From Nectonema munidae (Eukaryota; Nematomorpha; Nectonematoida; Nectonematidae): a stretch of DNA of 64,000 bases. The notes beneath the pieces are model-generated. The model worked only from the letters and a program-made list of their open reading frames with translations. It did not search any database and was not told the DNA's origin. The stretch lies in NCBI GenBank assembly GCA_030549495.1, contig JAUIRK010001036.1, positions 654,001 to 718,000 of the forward strand, given 5' to 3'. A program made the translations under genes and the position numbers. Of this stretch, positions 40,416 through 54,100 are shown piece by piece (position 1 is the stretch's first letter; each line of letters starts with the position of its first letter).

Positions 40416-43400
40416 TCAACAGGGAGCACCCAAACACGATCAGGCACAAACAAGGAGCACTTAAAGATAGGTAGGACTTAAACAATAGGCAAGCAGTAAC
40501 AAGGAGCACTTAAACACAGGCATGCGCCAACAGGGAGGACTTAAACACCGGAAGGCACAAACAGGGAACACTTAAACAGATTCAGGCATAAAAAGGGAGC
40601 ACTTTAAGACAGGTAAGCACCCACAGGGGCCACTCAAACACAGGAATGCACAAACAAGGGGGACTCAAACACTGGCCGGCACAAACAGAAGGCACTCAAA
40701 CACAGGCAGGCATAAATATGGGGAACTCAAGCACAGGCAGACACAAACAGTGAGCACTTAAACAAAAGCAGGCAATAACAGGACGCACTCAAACAGAGGC
40801 AGGCACAAACATGGGGCACTATAACACAGGCAGACACAAACAAGGGAGCACTCAAACATAGGCAGTCACAAACAGGGAGGACTTAAACACAAACAGGGAG
40901 GACTTTAACACAGGCAGGCATAAACAGGGAACACGTAAGCACAAACAGGGAGCACTTAAACAGATTCAGGTACAAAAAGGGAGCACTTTAAAACAGGAAA
41001 GCACCAACAGGGGCCCCTCAAACACATGAACGCACAAACACAGGCAGGCACAAACAAGAAGCACTTAAACACAAGCAGGCACAAATATGGGGCACTCAAA
41101 CACAGGCAGACACAAACAGGGAGCACTTAAACAACAGACAGACACAAAAAGGGAGCACTCAAACACAAGCAGGCTCAAACAGGGAGCACTAAAACAGATT
41201 CATGCATAAAAAGGGAGCACTAACACAGGCAAGCACCAACAGAGGGCACTCAGACACAGGGAGGCACAAACAGGAAGCACTAACAAACGACGATTACTCA
41301 AGCGCATACAGGCAAAAACAGGGAGCACTCAAACACAGACAGGAACAAACAACGAGCACTCAATCAACAGGGAGCACCAAACACGATCAGGTACAAACAA
41401 GGAGCACTTAAAGACAGGTAGGACTTAAACAATAGGCAAGCAGAAACAGGGAAACACAGCCATGCGCCAACAGGATGCACTGAAAAACAGGTAGGCTCAA
41501 ACAGAGAAAACCCAATAGAGGCAGGCACAAACATGGTGAACTTAAACACAGGCATGCACAAACAGGGAGCACTTAAACAAACACAAGCACAAAATGGGAG
41601 CACTTTAACACAGGCAAGCATCAACAGGGGGCACTCAAACACAGGAAGGCACAAACAGGAAGCACTCAAACACAAGCAGGCAAAAACAAGAGGCAGGCAT
41701 GGGGCACCATACCACAGAGAGACAAACAAGAAGCACTCAAACACAGGCAGGCTCAAATAGGGAGCACTTAAAACACAGACAGGCACAAACAGGGAGGACT
41801 TAAACACAGGCAGGCACAAACAGGGAACACTTAAACACATGCAAGCACAAACAAGGAGCACTTAAACACAGGTTGGACTTAAACAATAGGCAAGCAGAAA
41901 CAGGGAGCACTTAAACAAAGGCAGGCACCAACAGGGGGCACTCAAACACAGGCAGGCTCAAAGAGGAAGAACCCAACACACGCAGGCACAAACAGAGTGG
42001 ACTTAAACACAGGGAGCACTTACACAGGGACAGGCACAAAAAGGGAGCACTTTAACAAAGACAAGCACCAACAGGCAGCATTCAAACAGATAAAAACAAA
42101 AGGCACTCAAACAGAGGCAGACATAAACATGGGGTACTATAACACAGACAGACAAACAAGGAGCATTCAAACACAGACAGGCTCAAACAGGTAGCACTTT
42201 AACACAGGCAAGCACCAACACGGGGCACTCAAACACAGGAAGCACTCACACACAAGCAGGTAAAAACAGGAGGCACTCAAAAAGAGGCAGTCACAAACAT
42301 GGGGTACTATTACACAGACAGACAAACAAGGAGCACTCAAACACAGGCAGGTTCAAACAGGGAGCACTCAAACACAGGCAGGAACAAACAGGGAGGACTT
42401 TAACACAGGCAGGCACAAACAGAGAACACCTAAACACATGCAAGAACAAATAGGGAGCACTTAATCAGATTCAGGCACAAAAAGGGAGCACTTTAACACA
42501 GGCAAGCACCAACAGAGGGCACTCAAACACAGGAAGGAACAAACAAGAAGCATTCAAATACATAGAGGCAAAACAGAGACCACTCAAAACAGGCAGGAAC
42601 AAACAACGAGCACTCAATCAACTAGGAGCAGCCAAACACGATCAGGCACAAACAAGGAGCACTTAAACAATAGGCAAGCAGAAACAGGGAGCACTTAAAC
42701 ACAGGCAGGCACCAACAGGGGGCATCAAACACAGGCTGGCACAAACAGGGAGCACTTAAACAACATGCAGGTACCAACAATAAGCACTCAAAGAACAGGG
42801 AGCACTTAAACACAGACAAGCACAAACAGGGAACACTCAAACACATTCAGGTACAAATAGAGAGCACTTAAATACAGGCATTAACAAACAATGGGCACTC
42901 AAACAACAGGCAGGAACACACATGGAGCACCCAAACACGTTCAGGTACAAACAGGGAGCACTCAAACAGAGTCAGGAACTCAATCACAGACAGGCACAAA
43001 CAGGGAGCACTCAAAAACTGGCATGTACAAACAAGGAGGACTGAAACACAGACAAGCATAAACAGTAAACGAACACTCAAGCACAAGCAGGCACATACAG
43101 GGAGCACTCAAACTCAGGCAGGCACAAACAGGGTGCACTCAAACACAGACAAGAACAATCAGTGAACCAACACTCAAACACATGCAAGTACAAACAGTGA
43201 ACCAAAGCTAAAACACAGACAGGCACCAACGGGAAGCACTCAAACACAGGCAGGCACAAAATGGAGCACTCAAACTGATTCAGGTACAAAGTGCAGCACT
43301 CAAACACAGGCATGAACAAACAACAAGCAGGAACAAACATGGAGCACCCAAGCACGGTCAGGTACAAACAGAGTCAGGAATTCAAACACAGAGAAGCATA

Positions 43401-46400
43401 AACAGTAAACGAACACTCAAACACGGGCAGGCACGATCATGGAGCACTCAAACACAGGCAGGCACATACAGAGAGCACTCAAGCACAGGCAGGCATGAAC
43501 AGGGGGCACTCAAACACAGGAAGGTACAAACAGGGGGCACTTAAACAACATGCCTCAAACACATTCAGGTACAAACAGAGAGCACTCAAACACAGGGATC
43601 AACAAACAATGAACACTCAAACAACAGGCAGGAACAAACATGAAGCACCCAAACACGGCCAGGTACTAACAAGGTGCACTCAAACAGAGTCAGGAACTCA
43701 AACAAAGACAGGCACAAACAGGGAGCACTCAAACACAGGCAGTCACAAACAGGGTGCACTTAAACACATACAAGCATAAACAGTGAACGAACACTCAAAC
43801 ACAGGCATGCACCATCAGGGAGCACTCAAACACAGGTAGGCATATACAGAGAGAACTCAAGCACATGCAGCCACATACAGGGAGCACTCAAACACTGGCA
43901 GGCACAAACAGGGAACACTCAAACACAATAACAGTGAACCAACACTAAAACACTGACAGGCACCAACAGGGAGCACTCAAAGAAAGGCAGTCACAAACAA
44001 GGAGCACTTAAAAAGATAAGGCACAACCCGTAGCACTTAAACAACAGGCAGGCACTAACAGGGGGCACTCAAACACAGGCAGGCACAAACATGGAGCACT
44101 TAAACACAGACAGGCACAAACAGGTAACACTCAAACACATTAAGGTACAAACAGAGAGCACTCAAACACAGGCCGTCACATAGATGGAGCACTCAACCTG
44201 ATTCAGGCACAAAGAAGGACCACTCAAACACAGACAGGCACAAAGAGGGAGCCCTCAAACACAGGCAAGCACAAACAGGGAGCACTTAAACACAGGTCGG
44301 GACAAACAGGGAGCACTTAAACAACATGCAGGTACCAACAATAAGCACTCAAACAACAGGGAGGACTTAAAATGCAGCAAGGTACAAGGAGCACTCAAAC
44401 ACAGGCACGCACAAACAGGGAGCACTCAAACACAGGTAGAAACAAACACAGACAAGCACAAACAGTGAACGAACACTAAAGCACACGCATGCGCCAACAG
44501 GGAGCACTCAAACACAGGCAGGCACAAACAAGGAGCACTCAAACACAAACAATTCCACATGTGGAGCAATTAAACACCACCAGGCACAAACAAGGAGCAC
44601 TTAAACACAGGTAGGTCTTAAACTTTAGGCAGGCGCAAATAGGGAGCATAACACATGGAGGCACCTACAGGGGGCACTCAATCACAGACATGCATAAATA
44701 GAGAGCACTCAAACACAGGCAGGCACAAACAAGTAACACTCAACCACAGGCAGGTACAAACAGAGAGCATTCAAACACAGGTAGGAACAAAAAGGGAGCA
44801 CTCAAACACAGGCAGGCACAAACAGGGAGCACTCAAACACAGGCAGGCACAAACAGGGAGCACTCAAACATTGGGTGGTACAAACGTGGAGCAATTAATC
44901 ACAGTCAGACACAAACAAAGAGCGTTTAAATACAGGTAGGACTTTATCAATAGGCATGCGCAAATAAGGAGGACTTAAACACATGGAGGCATCAACAGGG
45001 GGAACTCAAACACAGGCAGGCACAGGCAGAGAGCACTCAAACACAGGCAGGCACAAACAAGTAGCACTCAAACACAGTTAGGTACAAACAGAGAGCATTC
45101 AAACGCAGGTAGGACAAACTTTGGAGCACTCAAACACAGGCAAGCACAATCAGGGAGCACTCAAAAACAGGAAGCAGTCAAGCACAGGCAGGCAGCACTC
45201 AAACACAGACAGGCACATAAAGGGAGCACTCAAACACATTCAGGCACAAATAGGGTGCACTCAAACACAGAGAAGCATAAACAGTGAGCGAACACTCAAA
45301 CACAGGCAGGCACCATTAAGGAGCACTCAAACATAGGCAGGCACATACAGAGAGCACTTAAAGTCACCAACAGGGAGCACTCAAACACAGACAGGCACAT
45401 ACAGAGAGCACTCAACCTGATTCAGGCACAAACAGGGAGCATTCAAACACCGACAAGAACAAAGAGTGAACCAACACTCAAACACATGCAAGCACAAACA
45501 GACACCAACAGGGAGCAATCAAAGACAGGCAGGCACAAACAAGGAGCACTTAAACAGATAAGGCATAAACAGGTAGCACTTAAACAACAGGCAGACACCA
45601 ACAGGGGGCACTCAATCACAGGCAGGCCCAAACAGAGAGCACTTAAACAACATGCAGGCACCAACAATAAGCACTCAAACAACAAGGAGCACTTAAATAG
45701 AGGTAGGCACAAACAGAGAGCACTCAAACACCGGCATGAACAAACAACAGGCAGGCACAAACATTGAACACCCAAACACGGACAGCTACAAGCAGGGAGC
45801 ACTCAAACAGAGTCAGGAACTCAAACACAGACAGGTACAAACAGGGAGCACTCAAACAAAGGCAGGCACAAATAGGGAGCACTTAAAGTCACCAACAGGG
45901 TGCACTCAAACACAGGCAGGCACAAAGATGGAGCACTCAACCTGATTCAGACACAAAGAGGGACCACTCAAACACAGACAGGCACAAAGAGGGAGCACTC
46001 AAGCAGAGGCAAGCACAAACAGGGAGCACTTAAACACAGGCCGGGACAAACAGGGAGCACTTAAACAACATGCAGGTACCAACTATAAGCACTCAAACAA
46101 CAGGGTGGACTTAAAAATGCAGCAACAAACAAGGAGCACTCAAACACAGGCACGCACAAACAGTGAACGAACACTAAAGCAGAGGTATGCACCAATAGGG
46201 AGCACTCAAAAGGCAGGCATAAACAAGGAGCACTCAAACACAGACAGGTACACACGTGGAGCAATTAAACACCATCAGGCACAAACAATGAGCACTTAAA
46301 CACAGGTAGGTCTTAAACTTTAGGCAGGCGCAAATAGGCAGCAATTAAACACATGGAGGCACCTACAGGGGGCACTCAATCACAGGCAGGCATAAACAGG

Positions 46401-46864
46401 AAGCACTCAAACACAGGCAGGCACAAACAAGTAACACTCAAACACAGGCAGGTACAAACAGAGAGCATTCAAACACAGGTAGGAATAAAAAGGAAGCACT
46501 CAAACACAGACAGGCACAAACAGGGACCACTCAAACACAGAAGGCATAAATAGGGAGCACTCAAACAAAGGCAGGCACAAACAGGGAGCACTCAAACACA
46601 GACAAGCATAAACAGTGAACGAACACTCAAACACAGGCAGGCACATACAGAGAGCACTCAAGCACAGACAGGCACAAAGAGGGAGCACTCAAACACAGGC
46701 AAGCACAAACAGGGAGCACTTAAACACATCCCAGGACAAACAGGGAGCACTTAAACTCAGGCACAAACAAGGAGCACTCAAACACAGGCAGGTACAAACG
46801 TGGAGCAATTAAACACAGTCAGGCACAAACTAGGAGTACCTAAATACAGGTAGGACTTAAACAA
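40416..46864. repeat. 31-bp satellite array, block 5 and right end of the domain
   Basis: This is the last satellite block. From about 42.6 kb onward the units are closer to the 31-bp consensus; for example 44,798-44,890 holds consecutive units spaced exactly 31 bp apart. A repeat of about 1.7 kb is visible: a CTCAACCTGATTCAG segment near 44,188 recurs near 45,926, and a CACATGGAGGCACCTACAGG segment near 44,652 recurs near 46,350. The array stops abruptly at about 46,864, where TTAAACAATTTTTTTAGG leads into unique AT-rich DNA. Confidence 0.9.
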
Positions 46865-48007
46865 TTTTTTTAGGCAAAATGAAATATTTACACATTTGTA
46901 GTCATAAAAAATAAAGCTATAACTGTAGTGTCCAAAATTATTGACGACAGTTTTTTTCCTATTATTTTTTTATTAATGTGGGCACCAGCTAAAGGAATAT
47001 GTGATTCCCTTTTTTTGCTGACAACTTTTAATTTTTCTTCGAGTTCAACTCCAACTTAGAAGAGAAAAATCAAATGGCATATGCAAGAATGCATGATCAT
47101 CCACTCTTCGACATCTGACACGTGAAACAAATTCCACCATTTGCGCCAACAACTTAGTTACTTCTACATGATTATTTGTAAACATGTGAAGACGTTGGTA
47201 AGTTTGCATTGTAATGTGGTGAAATAAGTGATTTGGATCTAGTGTATTGTCTTAGTTGAGATTAATGTAGTCTTAGAATTTAGATGATTTTATAATGATA
47301 AAAGCAAAGCTACATCCGGTTATGATCCTTAGTTTTGTATTTTATATTTTTCTAGTTTATGTCTGTTAGTATTTGATATAATAAAAGACCAGATGCTGTT
47401 TGTATATTCAGTCATATTATTGTTTTATATGCTATGTGTGTGTATGGTTTCTTTGTCCTTCTCCCGCTGTGTAAATATTAGCTGGTTGACCATGTTGATA
47501 GTTTTGTGGGCTTTTTGTGTTATGTTCATAATGTTGTTTTAGACATCGAAAGTGAGATGAATTATGGTAAGTTCATTCTGTGGCGATTATGAAGTTATTA
47601 ATGCCTAGTTTGAGTGCCATTTTTATTCTACAGGATCCCGGGTGAGTAGAATGATTCTTGGTTTTTGATTTGTTTAATTTTAGGTTTTTTCAAGTGGACT
47701 TTGTGTCTATATGGTAGGCTTTTTAGTACAGGTTTATAAGGTATAATATAAGCTATGTACAGCTTAAGTTTATAAGCTATGTTATGTCGGATAAGTATAC
47801 GTTGAAGAAATCCTTGAAATAAAATGAAGAAATAGTTGGCTAAAGTTAAGTTAATTGTGGAAAATAAATCAAAAATAACTTAGATTGAAATAGTTATGAG
47901 CATAAAGACTTTAGACAAAAAATATTTTAATTAAAGGTAGATTTTTTTTTATAAAATAGAGGTATCAGAACCTTTTTAAACAATAAATAAATTATAACTC
48001 ATAAATA
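46865..48007. other. Spacer between satellite and COX15 stop codon
   Basis: This AT-rich DNA has no convincing coding frame. Its right part should include the 3' UTR of COX15, which is transcribed leftward. ATTAAA on the minus strand near 47,930, about 75 nt past the stop, is a possible polyadenylation signal. TAGTGTCCAAAATTATTGAC at 46,926-46,945 resembles the ends of Tc1/mariner-type elements, but I found no partner end. Confidence 0.5.
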
Positions 48008-48139
48008 TTATTTGGGTAATTTTCTTAATTCATGAGTCAACCATAAAGCTGAAGAGATAACTGCCAAGGAACCAGTTTGGTGTAAAGAAGCTAACCATAC
48101 AGGAACTTGATACAAAAGAGTTAATATACCAAGAGAAAC
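48008..48139 (-). CDS. COX15: COX15 last coding exon
   Basis: The acceptor TGTGCATTTAAG precedes GTTTCTCTT. The exon is 132 bp, with 43 codons and the stop TAA at 48,008-48,010. It encodes [12 protein letters not shown], then [19 protein letters not shown] with the fourth conserved histidine, and ends HELRKLPK, closely matching the family's C-terminus. Confidence 0.93.
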   Translation of the reverse strand, partial: VSLGILTLLYQVPVWLASLHQTGSLAVISSALWLTHELRKLPK

Positions 48140-51100
48140 CTTAAATGCACAAAATAAAAGGAGATTAACATAGGGATTAATGATAAATTTCGCTTCCCAT
48201 AATATTTTTATGCTACTCCCATATTAAAATGTATTCTTGTTAAAATAAACTCTAAAAACAAAAATGAAAAATAGTGTTAAATCCCAATTTAATCTTTGAA
48301 TATTGAAGCTGTTTTGGAGTGTAAAAGAATTTTTTGAAAAATAGCAAGAGATCACTGTTCACTTTTTTCTATGTAATAGTTGTTCAGACAATTAGATTGA
48401 ATATTTAATCACTGTATAACGTTATATTTGTCTGTGAGTTTAAACAAATTTTTCCTATTTTTAAGAGGTCAAGGTATAATTGTCAATCAATACAATCAAA
48501 TTTTGGTTTTCACATATATTTTTATTATGTATCAAACTAGCAAAGTATTCCAATGCAAATATATCCATGTTTGATATATATTTAAAAATAAGATAATTGT
48601 AAAAAAAATTTTTATTACTACTAAAATCAAACATTTATGTAAAAAGAATTTTCTTTGTAAATTGCCATGTGTATAGCAATTTGCTTCTTTGAAACAATTA
48701 CATATATAGTCGCGCATCATACTTTCATTATACGGTCCTTTATAGTGAGCTTCAGAAGATATAAAATCTTTCGCGTTTCTCTTCTGAATTGTCTTTAATT
48801 ATCAAGATAAGCGTGCAGTACATGCAGTTTGGATGACATTTTGCAGCCCACAATCTGTTGATAAGTTTGTCAACTTTTTCTTTATAGTTAAAATCTATCG
48901 TTTCTAGGAAATCCTTTTGCAACAAAAATAAAACTCATCCGAGCTTCACGGTTAGTTCAGAATTCTTCCAAGATCTAGCAATTTTCATATTTAAAGGTGA
49001 GATTAGTACTTCCGACGAGTCCACTAAAAGCTCTTGTTTTACACTATAAGCTACAGCTTGATAGCCGTCACTTCTTAAAGGCAAAACTTTTTTGTAGCAA
49101 AAAGTTGAATTTCAGCGTGGACTTATAAAACAAGGATATTTTGAAAAAACCTTCTTGAAGACCTTTTAAAAATTCTATCATGTTGAAATCGACAATTATC
49201 GTACAAAAAAATTTTCTTTCTTTACAGCCCTCAGCAATTTGTCTACATTATAAATTTTTTTAATGCATTAAATGTATAAAAGCCCCAGATTTGTAATGTA
49301 CAGTAAAACTGTGTTTAGGTTTTTCCCGAACTATAAGGCTATTTTATTGTTTGACAATAACACAATAAAATTAGGAGGTGTAAAAAATATTGAAAAGTTT
49401 TTGTACAATTTTCTTTGAGAGGTATTCCATCTCTAACAAGTACCAGTGCTTCAATCTTCAAATAAGCAACTCTACGTTCGACTCAACTAAAGCGATCTCC
49501 CTAATAAGATCATTGATGTATTTTTGATTTATGTCTATTGCTCCAAGGCAACCCTCTTATTGTTCATTTTCAAAATCACAAACAATTGTTACTTCTGATC
49601 AGATTTCATTTCAGGTGATTGTGGCAACAGAAACTCTTCTGAATCATGAGAAGTAGGAGCAGAGATAAAGGAATATCAGGATAAACAAAAAGAAGTGCAT
49701 TTTATTTCCTTCCATTTTATTTCTTTTTCAGCTGTGCACAGACTCAAATCTCAATCTTTTAAAAATATTGTTTATAGCATAGCTTTTTTTATATCTTATA
49801 TTATACCATATTTGAACTTTCAAAATTTTATCGTTTTAAAAAGTATTGTGTATATTGTCTTTTATGTTTCTTAATTCTTTTCATTTTGGCAAAACAAAGA
49901 TCTATCATTTTCTATCCAAATGTTAGAAAATTAGTAAATTTTTGATTGTGTTAGAGCTAACGCGCATGCCTAATCGAAGTCAAAATTCAGTCGCTTTTGG
50001 TTATTTTTGATAGGAAAAAATAGAAAAACTGTGAACCTTAGGATAAATTGATGTATTTTTAAAATATTTCGCAGTAGAATCTTCCCCTGCATGCGAGTTC
50101 TGAACATGAACATCATTATGAACAGGGGGAAATTATGAGCACGGAAAATCAATTTCTCACCAACATTCTTTCTTCCTTCTTAAGATATGGGAAGTGAATT
50201 TTAATTCACTTTCCAACGATTTAGGTTTTAAGCAAATTTTAAAGCTTTCAGCACCTTCTTCATTTTCATCACGAAAGTTTTGAACACTTAGTTTTCAAAC
50301 AAGGAAGATTTCAATTTTGGACTTTCTTCTACCAATTATATAGTTTGGCAAAAAATCCAAGAATACTATTTATAAGGTCAAAGATACTTTTCTTTACTTT
50401 GCATCTACTTAGCTGTTGAAATTACTGATGGATTTAGGTAAAATTAGAATTAAAAAAAAAACTTAGAAAATCCATTAAACACCTTACAATGTTGCAACAC
50501 TTGATTTACAATAATATTCTTTGAAAGCCAACTAACTTTGGAGTGTATAGGAAGGACTTCATGCTCCAAATTCACCTCTTTACAACGATTTAAAAAAAGT
50601 GAGAACTAAGAGTTCGAACAAATTTTACATATTTAACCACTATCTTCAGTATCTTATAAAGTTCATAATGAGGAGTTTTAAATTCAAATGCAAGATAATA
50701 ATCATGCAGTGAACATTTTTACTTTTGGAGATGCTTCCATGAACGCTTTTGAAATCTTCTTTTAGATCCCATAAGTGATGTTCCAGGACTACAAACTCTA
50801 CAAAATTATTTTCCAGATCTCATTGGCTTTGAAGAGAGAAATTATTTCCCATTACATTTTTAAATGTTGTAGTGGTGTAAAACTGTAGTTGAAAGTGCTT
50901 CTTATTTAAATTTACTAGAAAGTGATTTTACCTCTAAACCAAACCAAAAAATGCCTTAAATTTACATTTGGTGAGATAGAAAAAAAATAAAAAGATGGAT
51001 ATAAATTGGATCAATAAAATTACTTTAAAAATTGTGCTGGATCAGAGGTGGGCAAACTTCTTCGTGAAAGAGATGCATTTAAAAATGTGCCTTTGAAAGG

Positions 51101-54100
51101 GGCAGCATAGTATAAATGTATTGATTTAAAGTCTCTCAGCATATAATAAAACGATTTATTTTTCTTCATCAAAATCTTAATTTTTAAGGTAAATTTAGTT
51201 AAACATCTGCAAAAAAATGTAATCTTGAATAAAATATTTTTATAAAGCTTCTTTTAAAAATAATTACAGAATTCACGTATATTTTACACTCTAGTCTAAG
51301 CTAAACAATAATATAAATGAAAAGTAAATTCATTCTTGAAAATTCAAAATACAAACTCAAATGTGAAAACAGCAGAAAGATTTGGTAAAAAATAGTTTGA
51401 ACGGTATTATGATCGTGTAGTTTGAATGTCTAACATTTTCCAGTAAATCAAAATTTTTTACATCAATGATAGTACCCATAAGCTTAAATAATTTTATCTA
51501 AATAGGCCGAATAAAAACTTAGGAAGACCGCATGCGCCCCGTCGCCATAGTTTGCCCACATATGTGATGGACAAATATACCTGTTATTTTATTAAGCGAC
51601 TAACTTTATATGTATGGATATAAAGGTAAAAGTTTGGATCAATATGAAAAGGTTGGATCCTTATGCCTTCTCTATCGAAAAATATTTACATACAAATATT
51701 GAAAGCAATCGCAAATCATGAAAACTAACAAAAAAGAGAGAAGATGTGCAAAACCTGAGAGGCTGTCAAGACGGCAAGAGTATTAGTCGCAATTTTAGCT
51801 CTATTTGAAAGGTGAACTCTTTTTGAGTAAAACCACAAACACGAAGAAATAGCAAGTGTAAGAGTACCCTAAATTAAAATAAAATGAATTTCATTCAAAA
51901 TAAAGAAGACGAATAAATACCAAAATTCTGTGATCAAATTGAGCAGTAGTTGGATTTTCGAAAAAATTTTTCCACCTGGGTCTAAGTGCGAACAAATCAG
52001 AAGGAAACCATCTACCTGACATTTTGGGAAAAGAGTTGTATATTAAGCCAGCATCTAAACCCGCAACAAAAGCACCTAGAACAAAATAAAATATCTTGTA
52101 TATATAATCTGTATATGTATTTAGGCAAGGTCCTCATACTTATAATTTCAGAGATTACGATCTTTGTTGGAAAGACCTCTCATCTTATTCCGTGAGTTAG
52201 TCGCTATTCCCCACTTTTCTGAAGAGAATACTCTTCATATTATTGCAAGGAAAGAAAGAAATTATTAAAGCAATTGAAAATTGCCACCAACTCTGGAATA
52301 TTTTATAATATTCTAGACAAAAAGTGAGGTATGAAATATCGAACGTGTATATTCCTTTTCTCAGAGTGTGGTGGGAAATTGAAGACATGCCATTTGGCAA
52401 CGCCACTGTTCGGAAAAAAGAAGCAAGTCAATTTTTGAAGATAAAGTAACTGTTTTTGTTTTTAAAGTAAGGGTACGTGTGGCTGTTAGTGAGTGTGTGA
52501 GCGTTATGAATTAAAGTTTCAATGTTGGATTCGAATGTAAGATATTTGTGTTGTATCAAGCAGGGCTTCGGAGCCGCCTCATTCTTCATTATATATACAG
52601 TTTAACTTGCTCAATCGGGAACTTAAAAAAACTGGAAACTTTAGAAAACCGTAACTTCCACCTATCGAAACCTCTTTTTGGTTTCGGGCGTTTTGGTTTT
52701 CGAGTACTTGACACCGTTTCTATATGAGTATAAAGGGGTTGTGATGGGTATGCATCCGTCTTTTCCTCCTCCAACTTCAGAGAATGGTAGGATGACATAC
52801 GATCATTCCCTTTTGGAGTAGAGCAGGGAGGTTATAAATAAACAAAACAATAAGTAACCTTTAAAACGCAATTCGTTATACTGCTAAATCGCTTATAATG
52901 TGGTATGTTTTAGTCCGCGTTTATGCAGATTTATAGATTTTAGAAGCTTGTATATTTTACTTTGGAGAACAGTGTTGGTTTGATTTAACAGTGTTAATTT
53001 TTATAAATTTGTTAAACTCATATAAAGTATTTATTAGAAAGAAAAAAGTAGTTTTTTTATAAAAAGTTAGTTAGTTAAGTATAAACAATTATTACTCCTT
53101 TTTTCTTTCGTATTTATTATTTGTTCTCTGTAAATAGAATATGAACATTGAACATGAACTAAAATTGATATATTTCAAGGTTATATATGTACCCCTGGTG
53201 CTTTTGATACATCACGAATTATATGCTTGGGGCCAGACATAGAGAAACGCTTTTTTGTTATTTGTGACTCCGACTCCTAGTAAAAAAAATTTGCGGCTCC
53301 AGCTCCAACTCACCTCCAAAACTATCTATCGCAACTCCACCTACACTTCAATGATTACGGAATTTAAGTCAAACACCTCCTTACTCGTAAAAAAGGTAAT
53401 GATGCGAAAATGGATTCAGGTATTACCTGATATAGCTGTGAAAAATATAAGTCCTTTTGTGCTGTGTGCCATTCTTCTGAAGATTTTCATGCCTTTTTTC
53501 GTTATGTTGACCTGTTTTAGAAAAATAAAAATAAAGCACCACCAAAAAAAACAAATAAGAAGGGATAGACATGGCAAATCAGATCTTATCTTCGAGATGA
53601 GTTCACGTCATTATAACGTAAACGAAAAGATTTCGCGCGCCTTCTGATTAAAATAGTGGGCCTATAACTTCTTTATCATAAAAAAACTTTTTAAAACTTC
53701 ACTTTTTTATTTGTGGGAAACAGAGTAAAGTTCACTCATAAATTCAAAAAGATTATCAATAAAAAGGAAAAGATTTTATAAAGATATAAGTAATACACGC
53801 TAAAATCAAAATGGAGGAATATTAGATATAGAAAAAAACAAATTAATACAGAAAAAATTCTACACTCTCTTTATATTCAAAATATATTTATTGAAATTTA
53901 GTCACTTTTAAATGAAAATTTCATGTAGTAAAGAAAATACAATGCATTAGCTAGAAAGAAAATCTATATATAAACAAAAAAACTAAAAAAAACTTTTAAT
54001 TGAAATGTTATAACTGTTTTTATAATTAATAAAATAATTATTCTAAAATAATTTCTATAATAAGATGTACTGCTCCCTCAAGAGCATATAATGTTAGATT

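Larger units (their letters stand above)
48140..51754 (-). other. COX15 last intron (3.6 kb), host to several relics
   Basis: This intron begins with GT next to exon e and ends with AG next to the last exon. From left to right it contains the C-terminal part of a repetitive arthropod gene family (about 48,590-49,250), a hAT transposase relic (about 50,270-50,830) and a hAT-like MITE (51,043-51,564). The stretches 49,260-50,260 and 50,830-51,040 are probably decayed parts of these elements; I could not assign them. Confidence 0.75.

Noticed and set aside
1-46864. CRISPR-like array, because of short direct repeats near 31 bp
   Set aside because: There are no unique spacers between repeats. The repeats are head to tail, degenerate, and lie in animal DNA.
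1-46864. Telomeric or ribosomal spacer repeat
   Set aside because: No TTAGG-type telomere motif and no rRNA sequence is present. The unit is too long and too variable for a telomere.
46926-46945. Possible Tc1/mariner end
   Set aside because: Only one end-like sequence was found, with no partner, no TA duplication that can be tested and no transposase.
52589-52798. 69-codon Lys/Pro/Arg-rich frame on the minus strand
   Set aside because: It lies in a COX15 intron. No recognised relatives, start context or splice sites connect it with anything. It could be part of an unknown repeat.
53255-53647. 130-codon open frame on the plus strand
   Set aside because: It overlaps COX15 exon c on the opposite strand, and its sequence has no family resemblance.
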